Origin: Ferrithrix thermotolerans DSM 19514
GTDB lineage: Bacteria; Actinomycetota; Acidimicrobiia; Acidimicrobiales; CAIXPF01
NCBI GenBank assembly: GCA_945906305.1
Contig: CAMDQT010000002.1
Coordinates: 1 to 64,000 of the forward strand
Length of the DNA: 64,000 nucleotides
Reading direction: 5' to 3'
Made by a program: the position numbers and the translations under genes. Below, piece after piece: positions 7,096 to 17,000 of this stretch (the first letter of the stretch is position 1; every line of letters starts with the position of its first letter). The notes beneath the pieces are model-generated. The model saw only the letters and a program-made list of their open reading frames with translations. It made no database searches and had not been told where the DNA came from.

Positions 7096-8532
7096 TCAGC
7101 CCGCGCCGTGCAACCATCGCAGCGCGTCCTGCGCCGCGTGGTAGCCGGCCATGCCGTGCACCCCTGCGCCCGGTGGGGCCGACGCCGAGCAGAGGAAGGC
7201 GCCCCGCCATGGCAGTCGGTACGGTCGGATCGACAGATGTGGACGCGCCAGTAGCGCCAAGCCGCGGTACGAGCCACCAGTGATATCTCCGCCCACATAG
7301 GCCTCGTTGTAGGCCTCGAGCTGCACCGTGTTGGTGGTGTGGCGCGCCAGGACGACGTCCCTGAAGCCAGGTGCGAACCGTTCGATCTGGGCCTCGATCG
7401 CCGCGGTCATGTCCACGGTCGAGCCGGCCGGAACATGACAGTAGGCCCACAATGCGGCCCGGCCGGGCGGCACCCGGCCCGGGTCGGCGAGATCCTGCTG
7501 GGCCACCACCACCAGCGGCCGTGCCGGGTGCCGCCCTGCGGCCACTTCGGCCTCTGCCGCGACCACCTCGGCTGCGGTTCCACCCACGTGCACCGTCGTG
7601 GCCTGCCGACAGGCGGCGTTGGTCCACGGCAGCGGTGCATCGAGGGCGTAATCGATCTTGAAGGAGCCCGGACCGTGGCGGAAACGCTGCATCCAACGTC
7701 GAGCGCGGTCGTTGAGGCGTTCGTCGGCGAGCTGACGGACCTGGCTGAGGGAGAGGTCGAACAGCACCATCCGCGCCGCAGGTAGTTCCCCCAGGTGGCG
7801 GACCGGCCGGTTGCATTCGAGCGTCACCCCGGCGTTGGTGGCCACCCGGAGGAGAGCCTCGACGATCTGCTGGGAGCCGCCGGCGGCGACTGGCCAGCCC
7901 GCGACATGGGCGGCGCCTTGGAGCATCACCGCGAAGGCGCTGGTGAATGGCGCCGACAAGGGCAGGATGGCGTGTGCCGCCGATCCGGACCACAACGCGG
8001 CGGCCTCCTCGGTGCGGAACCAGTGGCGCTGCACCCACGTCGCTGGCGGCAGCGCTCGGACCCCAAAGGTGGCCAGTGCGTGCGGGTGGCGGGGGATAGC
8101 GGTGAGCGGTCTCATGGTTGTCTCGGTGATGGCCGAGAATGCGTGCACCACCGGCGCCATCAGCCGCCGGTAGCGATCTGCGTCGATGCCCAGTGCGGCG
8201 GCGGTGCGCCCGAGGTCGGCCCACAGCACGGCGGCGCGGCCATCGTCGAGGGGGTGGGCGAGCGCGACGGGGCTGTGTAGCCAACGCAGGCCCTGGTCCG
8301 CTAGGCCCAGCTCGGCAAACGCAGGCGACAGTGCGGCGAGGGGATGCACGGCTGCGCAGCGGTCGTGCAGGAACCCCGGCAGGGTGATCTCACCCGACCG
8401 ACAGCCCCCGCCGGGGGTGGCCGATGCTTCGAGGACCGTCACGGCCAGCCCGGAGCGGGCCAGCACCGTGGCCGCGGTCAGACCGTTCGGCCCGGCGCCG
8501 ACGACGACGGCATCCACCGCCTTGGAACTCAC
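7096..8532 (-). CDS. FAD-dependent oxidoreductase, phytoene desaturase (CrtI)-like
   Basis: About 478 residues. The N-terminus is a Rossmann dinucleotide fold, DAVVVGAGPNGLTAATVLARSG, with an acidic residue closing the second strand (VTVLEAS) and the GGGCRSGE loop that binds FAD. The C-terminal FAD-contact region reads HGMAGYHAAQDAL. The body fits the large NAD(P)/FAD-dependent CrtI, amine oxidase and retinol saturase-like family, common in actinobacteria outside carotenoid loci. The substrate is unknown. The frame stays open upstream to 8880 inside the gnd gene. GTG at 8532 (AGGTG upstream) or GTG at 8541 is the realistic start. The gene is in line with gnd and pgi. Confidence 0.8.
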   Translation of the reverse strand: MSSKAVDAVVVGAGPNGLTAATVLARSGLAVTVLEASATPGGGCRSGEITLPGFLHDRCAAVHPLAALSPAFAELGLADQGLRWLHSPVALAHPLDDGRAAVLWADLGRTAAALGIDADRYRRLMAPVVHAFSAITETTMRPLTAIPRHPHALATFGVRALPPATWVQRHWFRTEEAAALWSGSAAHAILPLSAPFTSAFAVMLQGAAHVAGWPVAAGGSQQIVEALLRVATNAGVTLECNRPVRHLGELPAARMVLFDLSLSQVRQLADERLNDRARRWMQRFRHGPGSFKIDYALDAPLPWTNAACRQATTVHVGGTAAEVVAAEAEVAAGRHPARPLVVVAQQDLADPGRVPPGRAALWAYCHVPAGSTVDMTAAIEAQIERFAPGFRDVVLARHTTNTVQLEAYNEAYVGGDITGGSYRGLALLARPHLSIRPYRLPWRGAFLCSASAPPGAGVHGMAGYHAAQDALRWLHGAG

Positions 8533-8611
8533 CGAGAGCACCTGCTGGCGCTGCGGTCCACGCCGATGTGCCCCCCGGCGCACCGTGGGGCACATGGGGC
8601 TGGTGCGATGC

Positions 8612-9628
8612 TCATCGCCGGGGCTCGCGATGACCACCGAAACGGGCCCGCATGGCGGACAGGAGTCGGTTCGCGAGCTGACTACGGCCTTGGGAGGCGA
8701 AGCGGCTGAACAACGCCGCGGACAACACCGGCACGGGCACGCCCAAGGCGACAGCGGTCTGCACGGCCCAGCGGCCCTCGCCGGAATCGGACACGTGGCC
8801 GTCGAAGGTTTCGAGCATCGGGTCTTCGGCCAGCGCCGCCGCGGTGAGATCCAGCAGCCACGAGGACACGACCGAGCCACGACGCCACAGCTCGGCCACC
8901 GAGGCCAGGTCGAGGTCGTAGCCGTAGGGCTGATTCGGCGGTAGCGGGGGTTCGTCGCCGACGTTCGTTGCGGCCGCAGCGAGCAGGTTGAACCCCTCGG
9001 CGTAGGCGGCCATCAGGCCGTATTCGATGCCGTTGTGGACCATTTTCACGAAATGTCCGGCGCCGGGCGGACCACAATGCAGGTAGCCGTGTTCCGCCGT
9101 ACTACGCCGGGTGGGCCGGGTCCGGGGTCCACGGCGAGCGGTTGGGGTCCGAGGGGCGGCCGCTATGCCGGGTGCCAACGAGGTGAAAATGGGGTCGAGT
9201 CTGCGCACCGGCTCGACTTCGCCGCCGATCATGAGACAGAACCCGCGCTCCAGGCCGTGGATCCCTCCGCTGGTACCGACATCGAGGTGGTGGATGCGCC
9301 GCTGGCGTAGTTCCGCCGCCCGGGCCGCGCTGCGGCGAAAATCGGAGTTGCCTCCGTCGATGGCGATGTCCCCGGCTTCGAGCAGTTCCGCCAGCGCAGC
9401 CATGGTGGCATCGGTCTCCTCGTGGGGAACCATCACCCATACCGCTCTCGGCGCGTCGAGCCGCTGCACCAGGGCTGCGAGCGATGTGGTGCCGATCGCG
9501 CCGGATCGTTGCGCTCGCCGCAGGGTGGCCGGGTCGCGGTCGAACACGACGCACTGATGTCCGTCACCGATGAGCCGGCGTACCAGGTTGGCGCCCATTC
9601 GACCCGTGCCGACCATTCCTAGTTGCAT
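8612..9628 (-). CDS. gnd: 6-phosphogluconate dehydrogenase (decarboxylating), short type
   Basis: A 338-residue enzyme for oxidative decarboxylation of 6-phosphogluconate to ribulose-5-phosphate. The N-terminal Rossmann loop is GMVGTGRMGANLVRRL. DGGNSDFRRS and DVGTSGG form the substrate region, and GAGHFVKMVHNGIEY carries the catalytic Lys and Asn. The length of about 340 and the absence of the long C-terminal tail mark the short GndA/YqeC type, which is often NAD+-dependent. The cofactor-loop acidic residue (VVFDRDP) supports NAD+. Its start lies inside a 14-bp duplicated segment with AGGAG. It lies 69 bp downstream of pgi on the same strand, so the two sugar-phosphate genes are probably co-transcribed. 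Confidence 0.9.
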   Translation of the reverse strand: MQLGMVGTGRMGANLVRRLIGDGHQCVVFDRDPATLRRAQRSGAIGTTSLAALVQRLDAPRAVWVMVPHEETDATMAALAELLEAGDIAIDGGNSDFRRSAARAAELRQRRIHHLDVGTSGGIHGLERGFCLMIGGEVEPVRRLDPIFTSLAPGIAAAPRTPTARRGPRTRPTRRSTAEHGYLHCGPPGAGHFVKMVHNGIEYGLMAAYAEGFNLLAAAATNVGDEPPLPPNQPYGYDLDLASVAELWRRGSVVSSWLLDLTAAALAEDPMLETFDGHVSDSGEGRWAVQTAVALGVPVPVLSAALFSRFASQGRSQLANRLLSAMRARFGGHREPRR

Positions 9629-9647
9629 GTCGCTCCTAGTTGCATGT
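9617..9647. repeat. 14-bp direct repeat over the gnd start codon
   Basis: TCCTAGTTGCATGT occurs at 9617-9630 and again at 9634-9647, a 17-bp period. On the minus strand this duplicates the AGGAG, the ATG and the first codons of gnd. The upstream copy's ATG is out of frame with the gene. Confidence 0.8.
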
Positions 9648-9697
9648 GCCGCCCTGCTCTCTCCCTACGCCGATTGCGCCGCCGGTCAGTTCGCCAC

Positions 9698-11317
9698 CTA
9701 TCGGTGTCGGCGGTACCAGTTGATGAGTTCGTTGGTGGAGCTGTCATGGGAGCTCGGCGGCTCGGAATCGGTCTGCAATTCCGCCGCGATGCGTCCGGCG
9801 AGGACCTTGCCCAGCTCGACCCCCCATTGGTCGAAGCTGTTCAGCCCCCAGATCCAGCCCTGAGTGAAGACCTTGTGCTCGTACAGGGCGACCAGTTGAC
9901 CCAACACGAAAGGAGTGAGCTGCCCGGCTAGCAACGTGGAGCTTGGCCGGTTGCCTTCAAATAGCCGGAACGGCTCACCCTCGGGGCCATCGTGGCCAAA
10001 CGCCAAGGCCTCGGTCTGAGCGAAAAGGTTGGCCGTCAGCAGGTCGTGATGGTCACCAAGGGGGAAGTTGGAACGGGCGAATCCGATGAAATCCGCTGGG
10101 ATGAGCCGGGTTCCTTGGTGTAGTAGCTGAAAATAGGCGTGCTGACCGTTGGTCCCCGAGGTGCCCCACACGACCGGTCCGGTGGCATAGGTGACCGCAG
10201 AGCCGTCTGCGGTCACCGACTTGCCGTTGGATTCCATGTCGAGTTGTTGCAGATAGGCGGGGAAGCGGTGTAGTTCCTGGGCGTAGGGCAACACCGCGTG
10301 GGTTTGGGTGCCGAAGAAGTTCCCGTACCAGATCCCGATCAGGCCGAGCAGCACGGGCAGGTTTCGCTCGAAGGGTGCGGTACGGAAGTGCTCGTCCATG
10401 GCGTGAAAGCCGGCCAGCATGGCCTCGAAGTGGTCAGGCCCAATGGCGATCATGAGCGACAGACCGATGGCAGAGTCCAACGAGTAACGCCCTCCCACCC
10501 AATCCCACAAGTCGAACATGTTGGTGGGGTCGATTCCGAACTGGGCGACTTCCGCGCCATTGGTTGACAGCGCGACGAAGTGGCGTGGCACCGCCCGTTC
10601 GCTGCCGGCGCGTTCCACCAGCCAGGCCCGGGCAGTGCGGGCATTGGTCAGTGTCTCCAGGGTGGTGAAGGTCTTGGAGGCCACCACGAACAGCGTCGTC
10701 TCGGGGTCGACTCGGGGGAGTAGCCCGGCGATGTCGGCACCGTCGATGTTGGACACGAAGTGGCATTCCAGTCCGGCGTCTCGGTAGGCGGCCAACGCGT
10801 CGTAGGCCATGGCCGGGCCGAGGTCTGAACCACCTATACCAAGGTTCACCACCGTGCGCACCGGCCGATCGCTGTAACCGAGCCAATTGCCCCGCCGCAC
10901 GTCGTGGGCGAAGCGGTACGCCCGCTCCAGGACCCGATGGACCTCAGCGGCGACATCGGTGCCTTGCACGATCAGGCTGCGGTCTCGTGGCAGCCGCAAT
11001 GCGGTGTGCAACACCGGACGGTTCTCGGTGACGTTGATGGCCTCGCCCCGGAACATGGCGTCAATACGGCTGGACAGGCGGCGCTCGCGGGCCAGTGCGA
11101 TCAACAGCGTAAGTGTTTGCTCGGTGATGCGGTTCTTGCTGAAGTCGACGAGCAGCCCGTCGGCCTCCACAGTCAAGCGAGAGGCTCGTCCGCGGTCTTG
11201 GGCGAACAGCTCCCGCAGGTGCACGTCGCGCAAAGTGTCGTAGTGGGCGGCCAACGCTCGCCACGTGTCAGTGGTGGTCAGCTCCGAAGCGTCGGTCGGA
11301 TCGAGATCTCGGGCCAT
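9698..11317 (-). CDS. pgi: Glucose-6-phosphate isomerase
   Basis: A 539-residue cytoplasmic enzyme interconverting glucose-6-phosphate and fructose-6-phosphate. It matches the long (GPI/E. coli-like) form. [13 protein letters not shown] binds phosphate, [15 protein letters not shown] and the SIS-domain signature region follow, then the catalytic Glu in [11 protein letters not shown] and [18 protein letters not shown] with the catalytic His, and the C-terminal [13 protein letters not shown] signature with the catalytic Lys. An N-terminal pairing with gnd downstream puts upper glycolysis and the pentose phosphate branch together. A CATGAT sequence 7 nt before the ATG may be its -10 box. Confidence 0.95.
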   Translation of the reverse strand: MARDLDPTDASELTTTDTWRALAAHYDTLRDVHLRELFAQDRGRASRLTVEADGLLVDFSKNRITEQTLTLLIALARERRLSSRIDAMFRGEAINVTENRPVLHTALRLPRDRSLIVQGTDVAAEVHRVLERAYRFAHDVRRGNWLGYSDRPVRTVVNLGIGGSDLGPAMAYDALAAYRDAGLECHFVSNIDGADIAGLLPRVDPETTLFVVASKTFTTLETLTNARTARAWLVERAGSERAVPRHFVALSTNGAEVAQFGIDPTNMFDLWDWVGGRYSLDSAIGLSLMIAIGPDHFEAMLAGFHAMDEHFRTAPFERNLPVLLGLIGIWYGNFFGTQTHAVLPYAQELHRFPAYLQQLDMESNGKSVTADGSAVTYATGPVVWGTSGTNGQHAYFQLLHQGTRLIPADFIGFARSNFPLGDHHDLLTANLFAQTEALAFGHDGPEGEPFRLFEGNRPSSTLLAGQLTPFVLGQLVALYEHKVFTQGWIWGLNSFDQWGVELGKVLAGRIAAELQTDSEPPSSHDSSTNELINWYRRHR

Positions 11318-11387
11318 TGGTCAGATCATGCCCGCCCGGTGCCATCAACGCGGTACCGGAACCCTGTGGCGTGATTCTTTCTCGACT

Positions 11388-12770
11388 TCAGCGGCGTTGG
11401 CTCGGTCCGCGTTGGGCGAGCTGACCGCGGCCCGGTCGCGCCGCATCGGTGAGTTGGCCCTGCTCGACGACGACTTCACCCCGGCTCAAAACCAGATCGG
11501 GCCAGCCGGTGACCGACCACCCGTCGTAGGGGGAGAAATCGGCGTTCGAGTAGCCACCGGACCCGTCGATGACCTTGGTCTCGTCGCTGTTCCAGATGAC
11601 CAAGTCGGCGTCCGAACCGACGGCGATGGTTCCCTTACGGGGATACAGGCCGAAAAGTTTGGCGGCGTTGGTTGAGGTGAGTTCCACGAATCGACTCATC
11701 GACAACTGGCCGCCGCGCACCCCGGCCCACCACAACATCGGCAACATGGTCTCCAACTCGGCCATACCGAGCCGTAGGTTTGTGGCATCGAGGGCCGGAT
11801 CAAGCTTCTGGCTGAGCGTCCAAGGTGCGTGGTCTGTGGCCACGGTGGCGATGCTGCCCTGAGTCATGGCCGCCCACAAGCCTTCAACATCTCGCTCGCT
11901 GCGCAACGGAGGCGCGCCGGCGTAACGGGCGCCGCCTGCTTCGGCGAAGCGCTCCTCGGTGAGGAACAGGTAGATCGGCCGGGTTTCAATTTCCACGTTG
12001 GTACCACGGGCCTGGGCGGCCCGGCAGGCATCGAGGGCGGCGAGGGAGGACAGGTGCACGATGTAAATCGGGCATCCGGTGATCTCACCCATGGCCACGG
12101 CTCGTTCTGTGGCGGCTCGCTCGGCGGCGAGGGGGCGGCCCGCAGGGAAATGCTGGGCACCGAGCCGGCCCTGCTCCCGCAACATGGTGCACGCACAGTC
12201 CATGATCGCGACGTCCTCGCAATGCACCAAGGCGATGCCACCGAGCGCGGCGATGCGACGAAAGGCGTCGAGGAAGCCAGAAACCGCCCGATCGAAGCGC
12301 CGAAAGGACAGGAAGATCTTCACGCTGGTGTGGCCCGCGGCGTGCAGCGCAGCCACCGCGTCGAGTTCGGATGCGGTGGGGTCCATCAGCACCGGGTGGA
12401 GAAAGAAGTCGCATCGGGCGTTGGCGAGACCGTCGGCCGCGTCGCGTTGTACCGCGGTGAGGATCGACTCGTCGCGTCCCGGGTGGGACATGTTCCCGAC
12501 CGTGGTCACGCCGCCCGCCAGCGCCGCCGCCGTCCCTGCCGCGAAGTCGTCGACCCAGCGGTAGGAATGCGGCTCGGACCCCGCCGCAGTGAGGTGGACG
12601 TGGGCGTCGATCCCGCCGGGCAGCACGTAGCGACCGGCGGCGTCGATCTCCCGGTCGGCCTGCATTGGGCCGCCGAGTTGCACGATGCGGCCTTCATGGA
12701 TGCCGATATCGATGTTGGGGCTGACCGACCCTGCTGTCACGACCGTCGCATTGCGGATGATGCAGTCCAT
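11388..12770 (-). CDS. Dihydropyrimidinase / D-hydantoinase family cyclic amidohydrolase
   Basis: A 460-residue zinc amidohydrolase that opens the ring of dihydrouracil, hydantoins or related cyclic imides. All metal ligands of the family are visible: HVH at 57-59, the carbamylated Lys 151 (TSVKIFLSF), His 183 (LVHCED), His 239 (IVHLSS) and Asp 313 (TDHAP). The GxxDLVIWN region near the C-terminus is also typical. An upstream start at 12872 is possible. ATG at 12770 is preferred, since TACGGT lies 6 nt before it and the domain begins there. The matching N-carbamoyl amidase lies 12 kb away at 24.9 kb. Allantoinase is an alternative activity. Confidence 0.9.
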   Translation of the reverse strand: MDCIIRNATVVTAGSVSPNIDIGIHEGRIVQLGGPMQADREIDAAGRYVLPGGIDAHVHLTAAGSEPHSYRWVDDFAAGTAAALAGGVTTVGNMSHPGRDESILTAVQRDAADGLANARCDFFLHPVLMDPTASELDAVAALHAAGHTSVKIFLSFRRFDRAVSGFLDAFRRIAALGGIALVHCEDVAIMDCACTMLREQGRLGAQHFPAGRPLAAERAATERAVAMGEITGCPIYIVHLSSLAALDACRAAQARGTNVEIETRPIYLFLTEERFAEAGGARYAGAPPLRSERDVEGLWAAMTQGSIATVATDHAPWTLSQKLDPALDATNLRLGMAELETMLPMLWWAGVRGGQLSMSRFVELTSTNAAKLFGLYPRKGTIAVGSDADLVIWNSDETKVIDGSGGYSNADFSPYDGWSVTGWPDLVLSRGEVVVEQGQLTDAARPGRGQLAQRGPSQRR

Positions 12771-12776
12771 GGCGGG

Positions 12777-12782
12777 ACCGTA
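12777..12782 (-). promoter_or_regulatory. TANNNT -10 box, leaderless start
   Basis: On the minus strand TACGGT lies 6 nt before the ATG at 12770. It gives the amidohydrolase its own promoter inside the 19-bp gap after the hydrolase gene. Confidence 0.5.
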
Positions 12783-12789
12783 GCTCCCT

Positions 12790-13647
12790 TCAGGCCCCGT
12801 GTGCGGTGAGGTGGGCGAGCAGCTCCCGGGTGACGACCTCGGGATGGTCGTCGGTGAGAAAGTGTCCGCCACCGGCCACTTCGACGAATCGGTACGCCGC
12901 GCTGACGTGGGCTTGGGTGCCTTCGGCGGCCGCTCGCCCGACGGACTGGTCGTTCTCGCCCCACAAGTACAGGGTTGGCACCTCGATGTCGGCGGCGTCG
13001 AGTTCGCTTATGGTGCCGGCGGCTCGATACCAGGCCAATGCCGCCTCTAGCGCTTCAGGGCTGCCCAATACCGATAGGTATGCATCGGTTGCATCGGCGG
13101 GCACACCGTTGTCGAGTAGGCCGCGGCGCAGTCTGGCGGCGTCATTTTCGAGCAGCAGCCCGGCGGTAGCGGGGTCGTGAAAGGCACGGTGATGGCGCGA
13201 TCGGTGACGTTGACCGTCGGCATCGGCGTGCATCGCCGCCCGAAAGGCGCGTGGGTGAGGCCGAGACAGCACCGTGAGAGAGCGAACGGCGCCGGGGTGG
13301 CGGTCCGCCACTAGCCAGGCCACCGCCCCGCCCCAGTCGTGGCCGACGAGGTGCAACGGTCGGGTCTCGCCGTATCCGAGTGCCCCAGCAACGGCGATGA
13401 CGTCGCCGACGAGGGCGTCGACGTGATAGTTGCTCAATTTCCTCGGATCGGGTCGCACGCCGGGTGAGTAGCCGCGCTGGTCGATGGCCACGGTCAGCGA
13501 GCCAGCGGCGGCAAGGGCCGGTTGTTGAGTGCGCCAGGTATGGCGGCTCTGCGGGTAGCCGTGGAGGAACAGCACGAGGGGGCCGTCATCGGGCCCGGCG
13601 ACCTCGGCGTTGAAGGTGCCGGCGTCGGTGGTCACGGTTCGCAACAT
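12790..13647 (-). CDS. Alpha/beta hydrolase, epoxide hydrolase/haloalkane dehalogenase-like
   Basis: A 285-residue alpha/beta hydrolase. The oxyanion motif is LFLHGYPQSRHTWR. The nucleophile elbow is VGHDWGGAVAW with Asp as nucleophile (G-H-D-W-G-G), which places it with epoxide hydrolases and dehalogenases rather than Ser esterases. The catalytic His is likely in EVAGGGHFLTDDHPE, and a later acid in LWGENDQSVG. It probably hydrolyses an epoxide or similar electrophile in the cytoplasm. The ATG at 13647 is supported by TACGGT 7 nt upstream; a GTG at 13656 is the alternative. Only 19 bp separate it from the amidohydrolase downstream. Confidence 0.85.
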   Translation of the reverse strand: MLRTVTTDAGTFNAEVAGPDDGPLVLFLHGYPQSRHTWRTQQPALAAAGSLTVAIDQRGYSPGVRPDPRKLSNYHVDALVGDVIAVAGALGYGETRPLHLVGHDWGGAVAWLVADRHPGAVRSLTVLSRPHPRAFRAAMHADADGQRHRSRHHRAFHDPATAGLLLENDAARLRRGLLDNGVPADATDAYLSVLGSPEALEAALAWYRAAGTISELDAADIEVPTLYLWGENDQSVGRAAAEGTQAHVSAAYRFVEVAGGGHFLTDDHPEVVTRELLAHLTAHGA

Positions 13648-13654
13648 GGGCGGC

Positions 13655-13660
13655 ACCGTA
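13655..13660 (-). promoter_or_regulatory. TANNNT -10 box, leaderless start
   Basis: On the minus strand TACGGT lies 7 nt before the ATG at 13647 of the alpha/beta hydrolase. Confidence 0.5.
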
Positions 13661-13701
13661 CTCGCACCGTGGGGCCGTGCCGTTCTGGCTTCGCGCGGCG
13701 G

Positions 13702-13866
13702 TCAGCCCCGCCGGCGGAGCTGCCGCTGGAGGATGACCGCCAGCCCGATGGCGACCAGACCGATACCGATCACGGCGAGTTGCCAGCGCGCGATGGATGG
13801 GACGATGACCACGATCGCGGCGGTCACCAGTAGGAGACGCAGTCGCGATGGGACCGGGGCGCGCAC
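13702..13866 (-). CDS. Small two-helix membrane protein, unknown
   Basis: A 54-codon frame starting GTG at 13866. After a basic N-terminus (MRAPVPSRLR) it encodes two hydrophobic stretches, LLLVTAAIVVIVPSIA and LAVIGIGLVAIGLAVIL, and then a basic tail QRQLRRRG. This is the pattern of a small integral membrane protein with positive ends. Codon composition in this frame looks coding. The frame stays open upstream of the GTG without an ATG, so the start is uncertain. It lies 54 bp upstream of the alpha/beta hydrolase on the same strand. No family is recognised. Confidence 0.5.
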   Translation of the reverse strand: MRAPVPSRLRLLLVTAAIVVIVPSIARWQLAVIGIGLVAIGLAVILQRQLRRRG

Positions 13867-14017
13867 TGGCCCATACTGGCATTTCTCGACCGCGGCGCCA
13901 GCCTCGCCCGGACACAGCTTCAGCGGCGGCCCGGGGCGGCGGCCATGGCCAGCTGGCTAAGGTGAGCGCCACTGCGGTCAGCGCCGCGCCGATCGGTACC
14001 CAAAGGGGAGCGTCTCC

Positions 14018-17000
14018 ATGACCGAAGTGATGGGTCGGCCCGCCTCCCGGCCGCAAGCGCAGGACCTCGAGGCAAAATATCGCGAGGCCGAGGGCCAGTT
14101 CTTCTTCACCGGCGTGCAGGCCCTGGTACGGGTGCCGCTTGACCAGATGCGGGCCGACAAGATCGCCGGTTTACGTACCGCGGCGTTCATCTCCGGTTAC
14201 CAGGGTTCGCCCCTCGGCGGTTACGACCGCGAGCTGATCGCGCACAAGCCGCTACTCGATCAATACCACGTGGTACACCGTTCCGGCCTCAATGAGGAAC
14301 TCGGCGCCACTGCCGTGTTCGGCAGCCAGCTCGCCAACACCTTCCCCGACCCGCTCTACGACGGTGTACTCGGCATCTGGTACGGCAAGGCGCCCGGCCT
14401 CGACCGGGCCAGCGACGCCTTGCGCCACGCCGCCTACGGCGGTGCCCAGCGTCACGGCGGCGTGCTCGCCCTGACCGGCGACGATCCGGCGTGCAAGTCC
14501 TCGACGTTGCCCTCGGCGTCGGAGTTCACGTTGGCCGACTTGCACATGCCGGTGCTGCATCCCGGCAACGTCCAGGAAATCCTCGACCTCGCTCGCCACG
14601 GGGTCTACCTCTCTCGGGCCAGCGGCTTGTGGAGCTCGGTCAAGATCGTGACCTCGGTGGCCGACGGCGTGGCCAATGCCGAGGTGGGTCCGCATCGAAT
14701 CCAACCGGTCATGCCGACGTTCCTCTATGAGGGCAAGCCGTTCCAGGCCACGGTGACCGGAAGTGTCGGCCCGCCCACCACAACCGGGATCGAACGCGAG
14801 CTCTACGAGGCCCGCCTCGAGGTGGCCCGGCTCTATGGCGTGGAGAACAAGCTCAACAAGGTCACCCACGACAGTCCTGACGCCTGGATTGCCATTCTGG
14901 CCTCCGGCCGGTTGTACCACGAGGTGCGTCAGGCGCTGCACTCGTTGGGGCTCAGCGAGGCCGATCTGTCCGCGTTGGGTATCCGGCTGATCCAGATCGG
15001 CCTGATGTATCCCCTCGATGCCGCGGTCATGCGTCAGCTCACCAAAGGCGTGGCCGAAGTGCTCGTGGTGGAGGAGAAGCGCAACTTCTTGGAGTTGCAT
15101 CTCAAGGAAGCGCTCTATGGCGTCACCGGCGCGCCGGTCATCACCGGAAAGACCGACCCCGACGGCCGGGCCTTGGTGCAGTCCTGGGGCGCGCTGGACG
15201 CTGATTACCTCATCGAGCCGTTGTTCCGCCGGCTGTCGAGACGAATCGACCCCCAACGATTGAAGGGTCCGACACCCGCTCCGACCGTCGGTCTCAAGAA
15301 GAAAATCGAGCTCCTACCAAGCCGCACGCCGTACTTTTGCTCCGGCTGCCCGCACAACACCGGCACCAAAGTGCCCGAGGGTTCCGCCGTGGGCGCGGGC
15401 ATCGGCTGTTCGGGCATGGTGACCCTGATGGACCCGGCCCGGGTCGGCAACATCATGGGCATCACGCAAATGGGCGGTGAGGGCAGCAACTGGATCGGTA
15501 TCGAACCCTTCGTGCGTACTGACCACTTCATCCAGAACATGGGTGACGGCACCTTCGCCCATTCCGGCTCGCTCTCGGTGCGCGCCGCGGTGGCGGCCGG
15601 GGCCCATCTCACGTTCAAGATCCTCTACAACGGTGCGGTGGCGATGACCGGCGGCCAGGACGCCACGGGCGCCATGTCGGTGCCACAGCTCAGCTACTGG
15701 TTGCGCAGCGAGGGCGTGGCCCGAACCATCATCACCACCGAGGACAAGAGCAGGTACCGAGGTATCGACCTCGCTCCCGGGGTCGAGGTGTGGGCCCGCG
15801 AGCGCATCATCGAGGCCCAGGAGGAGCTGCGCAAGCTCAATGGGGTGACCGTGCTGATCCATGATCAGCAGTGTGCGGCGGAAAAGCGGCGAGACCGCAA
15901 ACGAGGCAAGGTGGCCGACCCGGCGACCCGCATCGTGATCAACGAACGCGTCTGCGAAGGCTGTGGCGACTGCGCCATGACATCGAATTGTCTGTCCGTG
16001 CAGCCGGTCGAGACCGAGTTCGGCCGCAAAACCCGCATTCACCAGTCCTCCTGCAACAAGGATTATTCGTGCCTCGCCGGTGACTGCCCGTCCTTCCTCA
16101 GCGTGGTGCCCGCCAAAGGCGCCAAGGCTCGGGTGACAACAGGCCGGGCCGAGGGCGGCGCGCGTCGCACGCCACCGATCGAGCTGTCTCGCCTTGTCGA
16201 GCCGACCCTGCGGGTGTCTGGCACCGATGCCACGGTACGCATGCCCGGCATCGGTGGCACTGGCGTGGTGACCGTGTCCCAGGTGCTCGGCACGGCGGCT
16301 ACCCTCGACGGCAAGTTTGTGTCCGGACTGGACCAGACCGGCCTGTCCCAAAAAGCCGGGCCGGTGGTGTCCGACCTTCGCATCACCACCGAAGCGGTGT
16401 CAGGTTCGAACAAGACCTCGACCGGCGAGGTCGATCTGTACCTCGTCTTTGACCAGCTCGTGGCCCTGATGGCCAACAACCTTGGCGGCTGCGCGCCGGA
16501 GCGCACCGTGGCGGTGGTATCCACCGCCAAGTCCCCGACCGGGTCGATGTTGCGTGACCCCCGAGCCGCCTATCCCTCCGACGCCGACCTGCGAGCCGAC
16601 CTCGATGCGGTCACCCGGGCCGAGGAGAACCGCTATCTCGACGCCGGCGAGGTCGCTCTCGGGCTGTTCGGGGACTCGACCACGGCCAACATCTTGCAGC
16701 TCGGTGTGGCCTACCAGCTTGGCTGTCTGCCCGTTTCGGCCCAGTCGATCGAGCAGGCCATCGAGCTCAACGGGGCGGCCATCGAGGCCAACAAGGCGGC
16801 GTTTCGTTGGGGCCGGATGTGGGCTATCGACCCCGCCGCCGTGCAGGCCGCCTCCCAGCACTCGCTCGATCAACTATCCAAGCCCTCGGTCAAGCTCGAG
16901 GCGGACATCGTGCGCCGCGGCCTCGGCGAAGGCGAGCTTGGCCGCATTGTGCGGCTGCGCGCCGCGGACCTCGTCGAATACCAGAATGGGAACTACGCCG

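Noticed and set aside
8533-8880. N-terminal extension of the FAD oxidoreductase frame
   Set aside because: It overlaps the gnd 3' end in another frame and is Cys/Pro/Arg-rich with no domain. The Rossmann motif starts right after GTG 8541/8532.
14252-15256. 334-residue open frame antisense to the indolepyruvate oxidoreductase
   Set aside because: A shadow of the sense gene with no start signal or motif.
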